Shown here in pieces: positions 16,240 to 23,343 of a DNA stretch of 64,000 bases (its first letter is position 1; every line of letters starts with the position of its first letter). Position numbers and translations under genes: made by a program. Source of the stretch: a virus; the IMG/VR virus record IMGVR_UViG_3300047994_000087, positions 62,001-126,000 of that record; one strand, given 5' to 3'. The notes under the pieces were generated by a model. It had not been told where the DNA came from, made no database searches, and saw only the letters and a program-made list of their open reading frames with translations.

Positions 16240-16828
16240 GTGCAGATCCTTTTGCCATCTGCATCAATCTTAAATCTTGGTCTATCGTTGAAACGGAAGT
16301 TGAGGCTTTTGCATATGAGTACAGATTGTTCCAAGCTTCAATATATGGAGCTGCCCTTTCTGGACTGCGACTTTGGTTAAATGTCAGCACATTGCACTGC
16401 TCATCAGCGGAATCTGTGTAGTTCCAGGACCCGTCGATTACGTAAGCATGGTCTGCAATCGAGAACTTAGAGTGCATCAAAGCGTGATGATCTGGTGACG
16501 TTGTAACAAGCACCTCAATACCAGCTCTACGCATCTGATCAATAAGTGTCTGTTCCTTATCAATAGACAAAGTCTGTGACTTGTCGAGAATGACTTTGAC
16601 GATGACGCCATTGGCAGCCAGTCGACAATACTCATCCGCTACTCTCTGAGAAGTCATTGTGTAGACAGCTACATACAGGGAGTATTTAGCATTCTCCCCA
16701 ATGTAGTCCACATACGTCTGTGTCCCGTTCTGTGCGGGAGTGAACACCGTCGATAGATCACACAGGTAAGCCATGGCTGGCTGTAATGATAACGCGCACG
16801 CAAGGGCCAGTGGTAGGAGCGATTTCAT
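16184..16828 (-). CDS. Exported phospholipase D-type nuclease
   Basis: 214 residues of the Nuc/EndA-like PLD superfamily, which cuts DNA as a dimer with one HKD motif per chain. Signal peptide MKSLLPLALACALSLQPAMA (1-20, A-x-A site). HKD motif His119-Ser-Lys121 with Asp126, followed by GSWNYTDSADEQCN as in bacterial Nuc. Export suggests action in the periplasm or outside, for example against incoming DNA or in lysis debris. Start overlaps the previous stop by one base. Confidence 0.88.
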   Translation of the reverse strand: MKSLLPLALACALSLQPAMAYLCDLSTVFTPAQNGTQTYVDYIGENAKYSLYVAVYTMTSQRVADEYCRLAANGVIVKVILDKSQTLSIDKEQTLIDQMRRAGIEVLVTTSPDHHALMHSKFSIADHAYVIDGSWNYTDSADEQCNVLTFNQSRSPERAAPYIEAWNNLYSYAKASTSVSTIDQDLRLMQMAKGSAHGKHKRQSAHQHLRLSRD

Positions 16829-17469
16829 TACTTCTTTAGTCTCAACGCTTTGTTGATGTCAGCTTTGTTGAAGGCAACAACAGGGATAAGACCAAGAGAC
16901 TCCCACAGCTCACGTCCAGCAATGTTGCCGCTTATAAAGGCACCTTCAACCATGGTGAATTTCTTTCCTCGCAGCTCAGACCATCCCTGCTTTATCAGAG
17001 AATCCCCAAAGGAGATACGTCCGAACACAGGGGAGAATGAACCACTCTTATCCAGGAAGCCAATCTGATTGCCATCAGAGTACAGCACTGCGTCCTGATT
17101 GTATTTACTACAGGCGTTGGCCATGAGCTTGCGGAATTCAGACTCAGGCAGGCCACCTGATGCAGGCACAAAGAAAGACCGTTCTTGAGTCGGCTTTTCA
17201 TCGCCAGCTTCTTGCCAGTAGCCAATCAACTGAATGCCGCCTAGATTGGCAGCGTTCAAAGAGCGGATAAGCTCAGAGTTCAAACGGTCGTTCTCAGCTT
17301 CACTGTTATTGTGTCGACTTGCAGTCACTAGAGCATAAGGGGCTCCAGAAGTAGCATGAGTGTTGATACGTGAAAGACCAGCACCTTCCAGAAGAGACAG
17401 GTCAATCCAGGTCACAGCCACATTAGGGTGGTTGTCTGCTTCTGCCAGAATACGCTTAGCTCTACTCAT
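16828..17469 (-). CDS. Tagged hypothetical protein
   Basis: 213 residues beginning MSRAKRILAEAD, the shared tag peptide. The body has a GAPYALVTASRHNNS segment and a GKKFTMVEGAFISGNIAGRE segment, not recognised. If the tag is a capsid-targeting sequence, this protein is packaged and injected. Confidence 0.65.
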   Translation of the reverse strand: MSRAKRILAEADNHPNVAVTWIDLSLLEGAGLSRINTHATSGAPYALVTASRHNNSEAENDRLNSELIRSLNAANLGGIQLIGYWQEAGDEKPTQERSFFVPASGGLPESEFRKLMANACSKYNQDAVLYSDGNQIGFLDKSGSFSPVFGRISFGDSLIKQGWSELRGKKFTMVEGAFISGNIAGRELWESLGLIPVVAFNKADINKALRLKK

Positions 17470-17870
17470 CTCTGTTCCTTCAAAACACTTACAAAATCAG
17501 CTCCATCAGATTTTCTTGTCCAGTAGTCTATCAAAGCATCTTTATTCAAGACGGCCCAATTTGAAGCCATCTCAATCGCTTCGGTGGGAAGACTATCAGG
17601 AGGAACTTCTGTTACGACAAAAGCGCCGTCATCTTGCAGGAAGAGATCGACACACGGTGCTTCATCAAAACGCTTGCCTGCATGGATTCTAATCCGCATA
17701 GGTTTACCATCTTCAGGATCTGACAAAGCCCAAGCTGTAATGAGTAGCCCTGAAGGACACCGAAGCCAGAAGTTGGCTCCTTCCCATACCCAGTCTTGCT
17801 CCAGAGTCTCGGCTGCTCTGCATTTGTCTGGTTCATCTTTACAGTCGTGTGTGTGCTTCGTCATTTTCAA
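17466..17870 (-). CDS. DUF4160-like protein
   Basis: 134 residues. N-terminal HDCKDEPDKC may bind metal. The C-terminal half (VPPDSLPTEAIEMASNWAVL then NKDALIDYW) has the pattern of DUF4160 antitoxin-like proteins (strand-rich start, then an A..W...N...L...W helix). The next upstream gene has the same C-terminal pattern, so the two look like diverged duplicates. Coupled by ATGA to the tagged gene. Confidence 0.5.
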   Translation of the reverse strand: MKMTKHTHDCKDEPDKCRAAETLEQDWVWEGANFWLRCPSGLLITAWALSDPEDGKPMRIRIHAGKRFDEAPCVDLFLQDDGAFVVTEVPPDSLPTEAIEMASNWAVLNKDALIDYWTRKSDGADFVSVLKEQR

Positions 17871-17876
17871 AGAACC

Positions 17877-18242
17877 TTAAACATGCTGTTGTCTTGCTTT
17901 GAATTGAGCGTAATCGATCTCGCTTCTCCAAAGTTGCCATAGAAGATCTTTATTCAACTGCATCCAAGCCATTACTGATTCAATATCTTTTCTAGTGATT
18001 CCTTTAGGCACTTCTATGTCCTTGTCTAAATGAGGCTCTCCTAAGATGTCCATAATTATCGGAAGACACTCATCCTTAGTGAAGCTGTTTCCTGAGGAGC
18101 TTACCTTTACTCGTACTAGCGGATGGCCGCCTTGTTCCACTGAAACATAAACAACCTTAGACAACCCACTGTCTTTAGGAAAGATGTTGACCATCTCAAA
18201 CAAATCACTATGACCTTCAATTATTCGTTTGGCTCTTTTCAC
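17877..18242 (-). CDS. Tagged DUF4160-like protein
   Basis: 121 residues. Starts MKRAKRIIEGHS, a variant of the shared tag. The C-terminal half (VPKGITRKDIESVMAWMQLN then KDLLWQLW) matches its neighbour and the DUF4160 pattern. Confidence 0.5.
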   Translation of the reverse strand: MKRAKRIIEGHSDLFEMVNIFPKDSGLSKVVYVSVEQGGHPLVRVKVSSSGNSFTKDECLPIIMDILGEPHLDKDIEVPKGITRKDIESVMAWMQLNKDLLWQLWRSEIDYAQFKARQQHV

Positions 18243-18755
18243 TTAATCGACCTCTCTCAATATCTTCTTCGCCCTACTCTCAAACTGATTACCCGCTGCG
18301 TCTCTGGAATAATCATACGCTTGCAGGCGTCCAAGGTGATTATAACCTACCTGAGCACCGTCTATGTTGGCTATCCAATGGGGGTCCGTGCTGTCTTGTT
18401 TGTCGATGATGTCATGGCTTACGCCACTGTCTAAGCGGATAGTGTTCTTCAGCTTCTCCATGACCAGGACGGGCGGATTGTAGTCGTAATCTAATTCACA
18501 TTCAGCAAAGTGGCTGAGTGGGTGAGAAGCCCATAGATTACGTTCAATTGCATTGTCCCTCTCTCCATCTGGGGAGAGGGGAGCTTTGTACACATATTGA
18601 TCGTGGTCATTAAATATAAGGCGATAAGAACCGCAGCCAATGGGCTCTCCATATCTGTCCCGGAGTTGTCCAATGACTTTACGGTACTGGTCAAAGCTAG
18701 CACCGCCAGTGTTGAGGATGGTTGTTATGGCCTGGTTCCAGTATTGGTTACTCAT
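18243..18755 (-). CDS. Protein kinase-like protein
   Basis: 170 residues. YGEPIGCGSYRLIF resembles a kinase glycine-rich loop, KAPLSPDGERDN may carry the ATP-binding Lys, and VLVMEKL the hinge. DYSRDAAGNQFESRAKKIL ends the protein. The same domain forms the N-terminal half of the protein at 29883-30920. No clear HRD or DFG motif is visible, so it may be a pseudokinase or another fold. No N-terminal tag. Confidence 0.5.
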   Translation of the reverse strand: MSNQYWNQAITTILNTGGASFDQYRKVIGQLRDRYGEPIGCGSYRLIFNDHDQYVYKAPLSPDGERDNAIERNLWASHPLSHFAECELDYDYNPPVLVMEKLKNTIRLDSGVSHDIIDKQDSTDPHWIANIDGAQVGYNHLGRLQAYDYSRDAAGNQFESRAKKILREVD

Positions 18756-18793
18756 TTGTTATCACAGCTGTAATGCTCCTAAAAATTATATAC

Positions 18794-18839
18794 GGCTCTG
18801 CCCTTATCTCCAGTTTCCACCCTTAACTATAGCAGAGCC
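18794..18839 (-). promoter_or_regulatory. Leader hairpin upstream of kinase-like gene
   Basis: Perfect 8-base inverted repeat GGCTCTGC/GCAGAGCC separated by 30 bases, placed between promoter copy 5 and the gene at 18755. May act as a regulatory leader structure; no riboswitch class recognised. Confidence 0.45.
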
Positions 18840-18846
18840 TGTTTGA

Positions 18847-18876
18847 AGTGTAGCGCGGCTGCTATTATTCCGTCAA
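18847..18876 (-). promoter_or_regulatory. Repeated promoter, copy 5
   Basis: Minus strand: TTGACG (18876-18871), 18-base spacer starting GAATAATAGC, -10 TACACT (18852-18847), weaker than the others. Serves the kinase-like and DUF4160-like genes. Confidence 0.65.
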
Positions 18877-18915
18877 GGAATAAACAACTGAGTACTGTAT
18901 TGTTTAAAAGTTGTC

Positions 18916-18969
18916 CCATGATTAAACCGGCTCACAGGACAAGCCTATTCACCATGAAATTAATCATGG
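18916..18969 (-). other. Inverted repeat after tRNA array
   Basis: CCATGATTAA (18916-18925) and TTAATCATGG (18960-18969) form a perfect 10-base inverted repeat; a small GCCC/GGGC hairpin follows near 18977. Lies just downstream of the last tRNA, so it may end or process the tRNA transcript. On the minus strand it is followed by CTTTT. Confidence 0.45.
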
Positions 18970-19009
18970 CTATGCTGCCCAGCGGGCATCTCTTTTAGAC
19001 TAACATAAA

Positions 19010-19097
19010 TGGTGCACACGGCTAGATTTGAACTAGCGAACCCTTTCGAGATGGAGGTTACAGCTCCACTGTTTTAACCAGACTCACACACGTGTAC
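19010..19097 (-). tRNA. tRNA-Tyr(GTA)
   Basis: Acceptor GTACACG/CGTGTGC, encoded CCA, anticodon loop CTGTAAC on a 5-base stem TGGAG/CTCCA, long variable arm, T-arm GCTAG-TTCAAAT-CTAGC. Confidence 0.9.
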
Positions 19098-19098
19098 A

Positions 19099-19174
19099 TG
19101 GTGCCATCGGTCAGTAACGATCTGACTTCTCGCCGTCTTCAGCGGCATGTGTTGACCTCAATCACCACAATGGC
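19099..19174 (-). tRNA. tRNA-Phe(GAA)
   Basis: Acceptor GCCATTG/CGATGGC, encoded CCA, anticodon loop CTGAAGA. T-loop is ATCGTTA, with A54 and T58 in place of T54 and A58. Confidence 0.85.
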
Positions 19175-19177
19175 ATA

Positions 19178-19259
19178 CGGAGTAATGAGGGTTCGAACCT
19201 CAGACCCTTGCGGGCAGAACCTTTAGCAAAGGCCACTCTCGACCAACCGAACTTACTCC
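19178..19259 (-). tRNA. tRNA-Ser(GCT)
   Basis: Acceptor GGAGTAA/TTACTCC, class II variable arm, loop TTGCTAA, T-arm TGAGG-TTCGAAC-CCTCA. CCA not encoded. Confidence 0.85.
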
Positions 19260-19263
19260 AAAA

Positions 19264-19335
19264 TGGCGGACACGGTATGGGTATGATCCTACAACCCCTT
19301 TCAGGGCACTCGGGTTCAAACCGAGCTGGCCGTCC
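19264..19335 (-). tRNA. Degenerate tRNA-like sequence
   Basis: Ends in CCA and has a T-arm GTAGG-ATCATAC-CC(A)TAC with a bulged A, but the acceptor stem pairs only partly and no normal anticodon arm can be drawn. Probably a decayed tRNA. Confidence 0.3.
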
Positions 19336-19432
19336 AATTTGCCTTCGTGTCCAAAAAACCCTGAAGACGGGGGTTGCTCCCGCTTCCTCCCCATAGACAG
19401 TGGGGTGACTCTGCTGTACGTCTGCTTCAGGA

Positions 19433-19504
19433 TGGCGCAGCGCGAAGGAATCGAACCTTCTTCTGCGGTTTTGGAGACCGCTTGCCCACCATGGGCTGCA
19501 CTAC
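19433..19504 (-). tRNA. tRNA-Trp(CCA)
   Basis: Acceptor GTAGTGC/GCGCTGC, encoded CCA, anticodon loop CTCCAAA on GCGGT/ACCGC, T-arm GAAGG-TTCGATT-CCTTC. D-arm unusually short (about 14 bases). Confidence 0.85.
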
Positions 19505-19506
19505 AT

Positions 19507-19583
19507 TGGTGCCCTACCCCTGATTCGAACAGGGATACACCTCTTTCTAAGAGAGGGGAGTGTGCCAATTCCTCAAGTAGGGC
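19507..19583 (-). tRNA. tRNA-Leu(TAG)
   Basis: Acceptor GCCCTAC/GTAGGGC, encoded CCA, loop CTTAGAA on CCTCT/AGAGG. Variable loop has only about 5 bases, whereas bacterial tRNA-Leu normally has a long arm. Confidence 0.85.
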
Positions 19584-19596
19584 ATAAATAATCACT

Positions 19597-20247
19597 TTAA
19601 GCAACTCCTAACTTCTTTGCTCTCTTATGTATAGCACTGTCAGATACGCCATACATCTTTCCAATTGACACTACAGTATTGTTAGCAAGCAAGTCCTCCA
19701 GCTCTGCTTTAGTCACCTCAAACTTCTTCAACCAAGGTTTATCAAAATTTCTCGGCTTATTGCCGGGAATTCTAACCTGTTTTTTATTTGCTCGTGTTCG
19801 TGCCGTTTTCAAAGCATGACAGTTAGCGCATAGAATCTCTAAATTATCTAAACGACAATCTTCAGGATTACTATTTTTGTGGTCCCCTTCCAAAGGGACT
19901 TTATCGCCCATCCACTCCGTTATTCCACAGGACTCACACATTTCCTGTTTGATTCCCTCTTTTATAAGTCGCTTCCTAAGAGTGTGGGACTTAATACTGC
20001 TTGGGCACACTAGATAATGATCAATAGCACGTTTAGACCCTAAAACCTTACTTTTAGCCCATCCTAATCCTGTGAAGTGAGAAAAATCAACGCCAAACTC
20101 AATGGCCCTCTTCTTCGCGTATGATTCAGAACCAGAGTAGGGTTTTAGCCCAATCTTCTGACATACTTCTCTCCAACAAGACGATGAAGAAACGTGGTCT
20201 TCTAGCAATTCCTTAGAATAGACAATTCTTGACACAAGCTTACCCAC
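19597..20247 (-). CDS. HNH homing-type endonuclease
   Basis: 216 residues from GTG 20247 (AGAGGG upstream); longer frames run back through tRNA genes and are not real. C-terminal zinc-type HNH core: CESCG, then LEGDHKNSNPEDCRLDNLEI, then CANCHALKT, in the order expected for HNH proteins, plus a final helix-turn-helix-like segment (KMYGVSDSAIHKRAKKLG) for DNA binding. Sits inside the tRNA array, a typical site for a free-standing homing gene. Confidence 0.85.
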   Translation of the reverse strand: MGKLVSRIVYSKELLEDHVSSSSCWREVCQKIGLKPYSGSESYAKKRAIEFGVDFSHFTGLGWAKSKVLGSKRAIDHYLVCPSSIKSHTLRKRLIKEGIKQEMCESCGITEWMGDKVPLEGDHKNSNPEDCRLDNLEILCANCHALKTARTRANKKQVRIPGNKPRNFDKPWLKKFEVTKAELEDLLANNTVVSIGKMYGVSDSAIHKRAKKLGVA

Positions 20248-20264
20248 AACAATGCCCTCTATAA

Positions 20265-20342
20265 TGGTGCCTCTTCTCAGATTCGAACTGAGACCTTGAT
20301 CCGTCTTGAGCGGAGCGCTTCTGCCAATTGAGCAAAAGAGGC
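20265..20342 (-). tRNA. tRNA-Leu(CAA)
   Basis: Acceptor GCCTCTT/AAGAGGC, encoded CCA, loop CTCAAGA, T-arm CTCAG-TTCGAAT-CTGAG. Short variable loop, as in the other Leu tRNA here. Confidence 0.85.
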
Positions 20343-20345
20343 GTA

Positions 20346-20421
20346 TGGAGCACGTTGTCAGATTTGCACTGACGCATATCCGCTTTGCAGGCGGGTGCAT
20401 TACTGTCTTTGCTAAACGCGC
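20346..20421 (-). tRNA. tRNA-Cys(GCA)
   Basis: Acceptor GCGCGTT/AACGTGC, encoded CCA, loop CTGCAAA, T-arm GTCAG-TGCAAAT-CTGAC. Confidence 0.88.
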
Positions 20422-20424
20422 ATA

Positions 20425-20499
20425 TGGGGTGAGTGACGGATCTTGAAACCGCATTACCTAGTTCACAACCAGGGGTCCTAGCCTTTAGACGACACTCAC
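20425..20499 (-). tRNA. tRNA-His(GTG)
   Basis: Acceptor GTGAGTG/CACTCAC, encoded CCA, loop TTGTGAA on CCTGG/CTAGG. Confidence 0.88.
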
Positions 20500-20503
20500 A
20501 ATT

Positions 20504-20574
20504 CTGGTCCTGAAGGTAACGCTCCTTCTTCTCTTGCGTCAGAGGCAAGCGCGATGCTAGTACGCCAAGGACCA
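20504..20574 (-). tRNA. tRNA-Gln(CTG)
   Basis: Acceptor TGGTCCT/AGGACCA, loop CTCTGAC on CTTGC/GCAAG, T-arm GAAGG-AGCGTTA-CCTTC (A54, T58). No encoded CCA. Confidence 0.75.
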
Positions 20575-20625
20575 ACGAAATTGCCTGGTCGGCTCTCTCG
20601 TTATGATGTCGCTGTCGGTATGAAA

Positions 20626-20700
20626 TGGATGAGGAAGTAGGACCTGCCCCTACCACTCCTGCTTCAAAGGCAGGCACGTTTCTAACTACGCCATTCCTCA
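20626..20700 (-). tRNA. tRNA-Gln(TTG)
   Basis: Acceptor TGAGGAA/TTCCTCA, encoded CCA, loop CTTTGAA on CCTGC/GCAGG, T-arm GTAGG-GGCAGGT-CCTAC (G54, G58). Confidence 0.8.
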
Positions 20701-20748
20701 ATATGCTGATGACAGCAACATCAGAGGTTTGGTTTTGTTGTCGGAAAA

Positions 20749-20824
20749 TGGAGGTCCAGGCACGACTTGCACATGCACCAGCGCTCTTATCGGGAGCGTG
20801 TTCCACTATTTGAACTACTGGACC
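20749..20824 (-). tRNA. tRNA-Ile(GAT)
   Basis: Acceptor GGTCCAG/CTGGACC, encoded CCA, loop CCGATAA on CGCTC/GAGCG (C rather than T at position 33), T-loop TGCAAGT. Confidence 0.8.
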
Positions 20825-20826
20825 AA

Positions 20827-20901
20827 TGGTCCGAGATGCACGAATTGAACATGCTTGATCCTGCTCCCAAAGCAGACGGCCAGCCAATGGCCCAATCCCG
20901 G
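20827..20901 (-). tRNA. tRNA-Pro(TGG)
   Basis: Acceptor CCGGGAT/ATCTCGG, encoded CCA, loop TTTGGGA, T-arm GCATG-TTCAATT-CGTGC. Confidence 0.85.
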
Positions 20902-20979
20902 TCGTAGAGCTGTTAAGCTCTGGGGTTTGGACTAATTCGCGGTCGGTTGAAAAATTTAGAGAAGGCATTGCCTGAATTT

Positions 20980-21060
20980 CCTACATTGTTGATAGCTACG
21001 CTGCACAGCGATAATGACGACCAGCTAAACTGGCAATCGCTTTGGAGGCTATAATGTAGG
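20980..21060 (-). ncRNA. Multi-stem RNA element of unknown type
   Basis: CCTACATT and AATGTAGG close an 81-base unit; inside are ATAGC/GCTAT, AGCGAT/ATCGCT and a CCAG-TTTAG-CTGG hairpin, nested like a junction RNA. It does not fit a tRNA. The rest of 20902-21216 shows no gene. Confidence 0.45.
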
Positions 21061-21216
21061 GACAAATTCACTGGAACTATTTCCTTTTAAACTAAACCTT
21101 TAGTGGCTGATCTTACGTGTAGCGCCTAAAGGCATCTGCAAACTAATCTATCACAGAAGCTGATCACTTGCAAATTTGTTTGCATTTTTGAAAACACAAA
21201 CTAGATGCTCATACTT

Positions 21217-21393
21217 TTAATCACTTTCAAAATCAAATCCCATAAACCGATCTGCGTCATCATTACTACTAAACTCAAGGAATGTGCGTAAAGGCTCAGA
21301 CCAATGAATGCAGTCGTATTCTATTTTGCCATCTAGGTTTCTCCATTGCTCAGAGCAGGGGAGAATGACCTGTGTCTCTTGCGTTATTCTCAC
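21217..21393 (-). CDS. Hypothetical protein
   Basis: 58 residues, GTG start overlapping the ATP-grasp stop (GTGA). Acidic C-terminus (FSSNDDADRFMGFDFESD). Not recognised. Confidence 0.55.
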   Translation of the reverse strand: MRITQETQVILPCSEQWRNLDGKIEYDCIHWSEPLRTFLEFSSNDDADRFMGFDFESD

Positions 21394-22157
21394 AACGTCT
21401 CCTCGTAGAGTTTAGTTGTCTCCAGTACGAGAGCAGGCAATATCTTTACTGGATCACAGGCATACAAACCTGCAACGTTGACGCTGCCAGTTTCAAGAAT
21501 CCGATAGCCATCTCCACCATCGCAAACATCCAGCACGTAAACTGGGGGCAATCCAGGATACATTGGGACCGACTCTGCAAATTCTTTTACGGTCTCTTCA
21601 ACGCCAGCTTCTATGTGACGCTTTCCATCCCTTCTATAACAACAAACATCGAGGAGTCTTCCTTGGTGCATAAAGCATCTCCATTCATGCCGAATCTTAT
21701 AGGCTGGAGCGGCAACAACCAATGTTGAAGGCTGCACCTGATATCCATTGAATAGTCTCTCAAAATCTTCATAGCAATAGACGCCACCGTTGAAAAGCTT
21801 GTCGTTAGTGTCTGGACGTAGGAAAAGGTCTCTATCAACAAGCACCCCTTCTCTATCCCAACCCCATCTCTCCATTAAAGTCCCAGCTGGGAGCATGATA
21901 TACTCCTGATTGAACAGAAATTTATGCCAATACCCTGCATAGTCTTGAAACCTCAGAGACTTCCAAGGGGTCAAATGGAACACATGGTTTTGAACCTGCT
22001 TAGTTACGCCGATACTTGCGTGCAGCAGTCCGTAATTCTCATAGCGAGCAGCTTCTGTAGTCGGAAGAGTGTTTACCTCAACTTCCAGCCCAAGCTTTTC
22101 CGCCGCCTCTTTGACCAGAAGGTCTTCTGGAAGGAAATGTTCAAGTAACCATTTCAT
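21390..22157 (-). CDS. ATP-grasp domain protein (R2K clade)
   Basis: 255 residues, the size of stand-alone R2K ATP-grasp proteins, which make amide or peptide-like bonds using ATP. LVDRDLFLRPDTNDKLFNGG matches the R..D..K.F.G core, followed by RHEWRCFMHQGRLLDVCCYR (E-x-R) and VYVLDVC...ETGSVN (metal-binding D and E/N). Substrate unknown; relatives in phages are proposed to modify proteins or peptides. Lies between the two tRNA blocks. Confidence 0.72.
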   Translation of the reverse strand: MKWLLEHFLPEDLLVKEAAEKLGLEVEVNTLPTTEAARYENYGLLHASIGVTKQVQNHVFHLTPWKSLRFQDYAGYWHKFLFNQEYIMLPAGTLMERWGWDREGVLVDRDLFLRPDTNDKLFNGGVYCYEDFERLFNGYQVQPSTLVVAAPAYKIRHEWRCFMHQGRLLDVCCYRRDGKRHIEAGVEETVKEFAESVPMYPGLPPVYVLDVCDGGDGYRILETGSVNVAGLYACDPVKILPALVLETTKLYEETL

Positions 22158-22354
22158 TTCTTCATTCCTTCCTCCAGCGTCACATAGCCATGCTTGATCG
22201 CGATTAGTCCTGTGGACATAAGCGGAAGGAAAGCAGACCTTATCTCAAACTCCATCAGCTCAGGATGAGCATCGTGCATTCTCCGCACCAACGTGTCCAT
22301 CTTGAACACTCCAAAAGGAGTGAGCATTTCCAATATTTCTTGTTGAAGGCTCAT
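22154..22354 (-). CDS. Winged-helix-like small protein
   Basis: 66 residues from ATG 22354 (GGAG 8 bases upstream). LQQEILEMLTPFGVFKMDTL followed by LMSTGLIAIKHGYVTLEEG has the helix/strand order of a small winged helix. ATGA junction with the ATP-grasp gene. Confidence 0.5.
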   Translation of the reverse strand: MSLQQEILEMLTPFGVFKMDTLVRRMHDAHPELMEFEIRSAFLPLMSTGLIAIKHGYVTLEEGMKK

Positions 22355-22355
22355 C

Positions 22356-22604
22356 TCATTTTCTCCAACACTTTCTATCTCCAGGGTCATTGAAATCAGC
22401 AGCCATAGGCTCTTTATCCCACAAGTCTACAAGCTCTTTTACTACAGGGAGGGCTTCCGCTTCGTAATCAACCATGGCTTCGATACTCATCTTGATCGCC
22501 CTCCGCAGCTTCCTGCTGGTCTTGGCCTGCACCCACTTATTGGAAAACTTCTTTCCACACACGCCAATGTGTTTTTCATTGTAGTTTTTATGAGAGCGAC
22601 TCAC
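22356..22604 (-). CDS. Hypothetical basic protein
   Basis: 82 residues from GTG 22604 (GTGA overlap). Starts MSRSHKNYNEKH, only vaguely tag-like. Helical and basic in the middle (KTSRKLRRAIKMSIE). Not recognised. Confidence 0.5.
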   Translation of the reverse strand: MSRSHKNYNEKHIGVCGKKFSNKWVQAKTSRKLRRAIKMSIEAMVDYEAEALPVVKELVDLWDKEPMAADFNDPGDRKCWRK

Positions 22605-22894
22605 TGCTCGCACAGCCTCCAATCAATCTCATCTTCAAATTTCAGGGCTACTTTGTAAGCGACACCCCCATACAGACAGCTACAATCATTAGACTCTGAG
22701 TCATTATCATATTGATCATCAGTGCTACCGCCATTCTCGTAGAAGAATTGCCTGCGATTACAATCACACGAAGCGCTGCCTTCTTCCCACCAAAATAGGG
22801 TGGTGCCCTTTGTCACGCCTGGATAATCCATGTTGTGATCATACTCAACCTGAGCACCGTCAGCAGTTCTTGTAATTCTTACTTGGTATTTCAT
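22601..22894 (-). CDS. Hypothetical protein
   Basis: 97 residues, beta-rich, with CDC and DCSC pairs that may bind metal. Not recognised. Confidence 0.55.
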   Translation of the reverse strand: MKYQVRITRTADGAQVEYDHNMDYPGVTKGTTLFWWEEGSASCDCNRRQFFYENGGSTDDQYDNDSESNDCSCLYGGVAYKVALKFEDEIDWRLCEQ

Positions 22895-22954
22895 AAAACC
22901 GCTCCAGCAGTCAACATCTTTAGACTACTGGAGTTTTCATACGCATCTTGTAAA

Positions 22955-23030
22955 TGGTTCCACTAGACTGGATCGAACAGTCATCAGACCCTTATGAGAG
23001 GTCGGCCTTAACCATTAGGCGATAGTGGGA
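22955..23030 (-). tRNA. tRNA-Met(CAT), elongator or Ile2
   Basis: Encoded CCA, loop CTCATAA on GACCT/GGGTC, T-arm GACTG-TTCGATC-CAGTC. No GGG/CCC in the anticodon stem, so not an initiator; a lysidine-type Ile tRNA cannot be excluded. Confidence 0.8.
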
Positions 23031-23036
23031 TAAAAA

Positions 23037-23111
23037 CTGCGAGAGAGGGCCACGATCCCCCAACCTTCTCCTTAACAGGGAGTTGCTGCCACCTACTTGA
23101 GCTATCTCGCA
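23037..23111 (-). tRNA. tRNA-Asn(GTT)
   Basis: Acceptor TGCGAGA/TCTCGCA, loop CTGTTAA on CTCC/GGAG, T-arm GGGGG-ATCGTGG-CCCTC (A54, T58). CCA not encoded. Confidence 0.8.
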
Positions 23112-23118
23112 ATATAAA

Positions 23119-23189
23119 TGCTCCATGTTGGTACTGCCCCAACAAATCTTCCTTGTAAGAGAAGCGTGATACTTTTTCACCAACAGAGC
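23119..23189 (-). tRNA. tRNA-Val(TAC)
   Basis: Acceptor GCTCTGT/ATGGAGC, loop CTTACAA on CTTCT/GGAAG, T-arm GTTGG-GGCAGTA-CCAAC (G54, G58). CCA not encoded; D-loop short. Confidence 0.78.
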
Positions 23190-23191
23190 GA

Positions 23192-23265
23192 ATCGGCTGC
23201 ATACGAGTTGCACGTATACCAAACTTCTTAAGAGGAAGGTGTCCTGCTATTAGACGAGCAACCGA
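23192..23265 (-). tRNA. tRNA-Lys(CTT)
   Basis: Acceptor TCGGTTG/CAGCCGA, loop CTCTTAA, T-arm ATACG-TGCAACT-CGTAT. CCA not encoded. Confidence 0.78.
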
Positions 23266-23267
23266 AA

Positions 23268-23342
23268 TGGCCCCCACACTTGAAGTCGAATCAAGACCCT
23301 TTCCTTCGTAGGGAAAGATGCTATCCATTACACTATGCGGGT
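23268..23342 (-). tRNA. tRNA-Arg(ACG)
   Basis: Encoded CCA, loop CTACGAA on TTTCC/GGAAA, T-arm CTTGA-TTCGACT-TCAAG; 1-72 pair mismatched. Confidence 0.82.
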
Positions 23343-23343
23343 A

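Noticed and set aside
20240-20968. Minus-strand frame of about 240 codons upstream of the HNH gene
   Set aside because: It runs through seven tRNA genes; the protein has no natural composition and no RBS.
20980-21060. Ochre-suppressor tRNA (loop GTTTAGC) that could read the TAA at 40.2 kb
   Set aside because: The stems do not form a cloverleaf: the putative anticodon hairpin is enclosed by an extra 6-base-pair stem, and TAA serves as a normal stop elsewhere.
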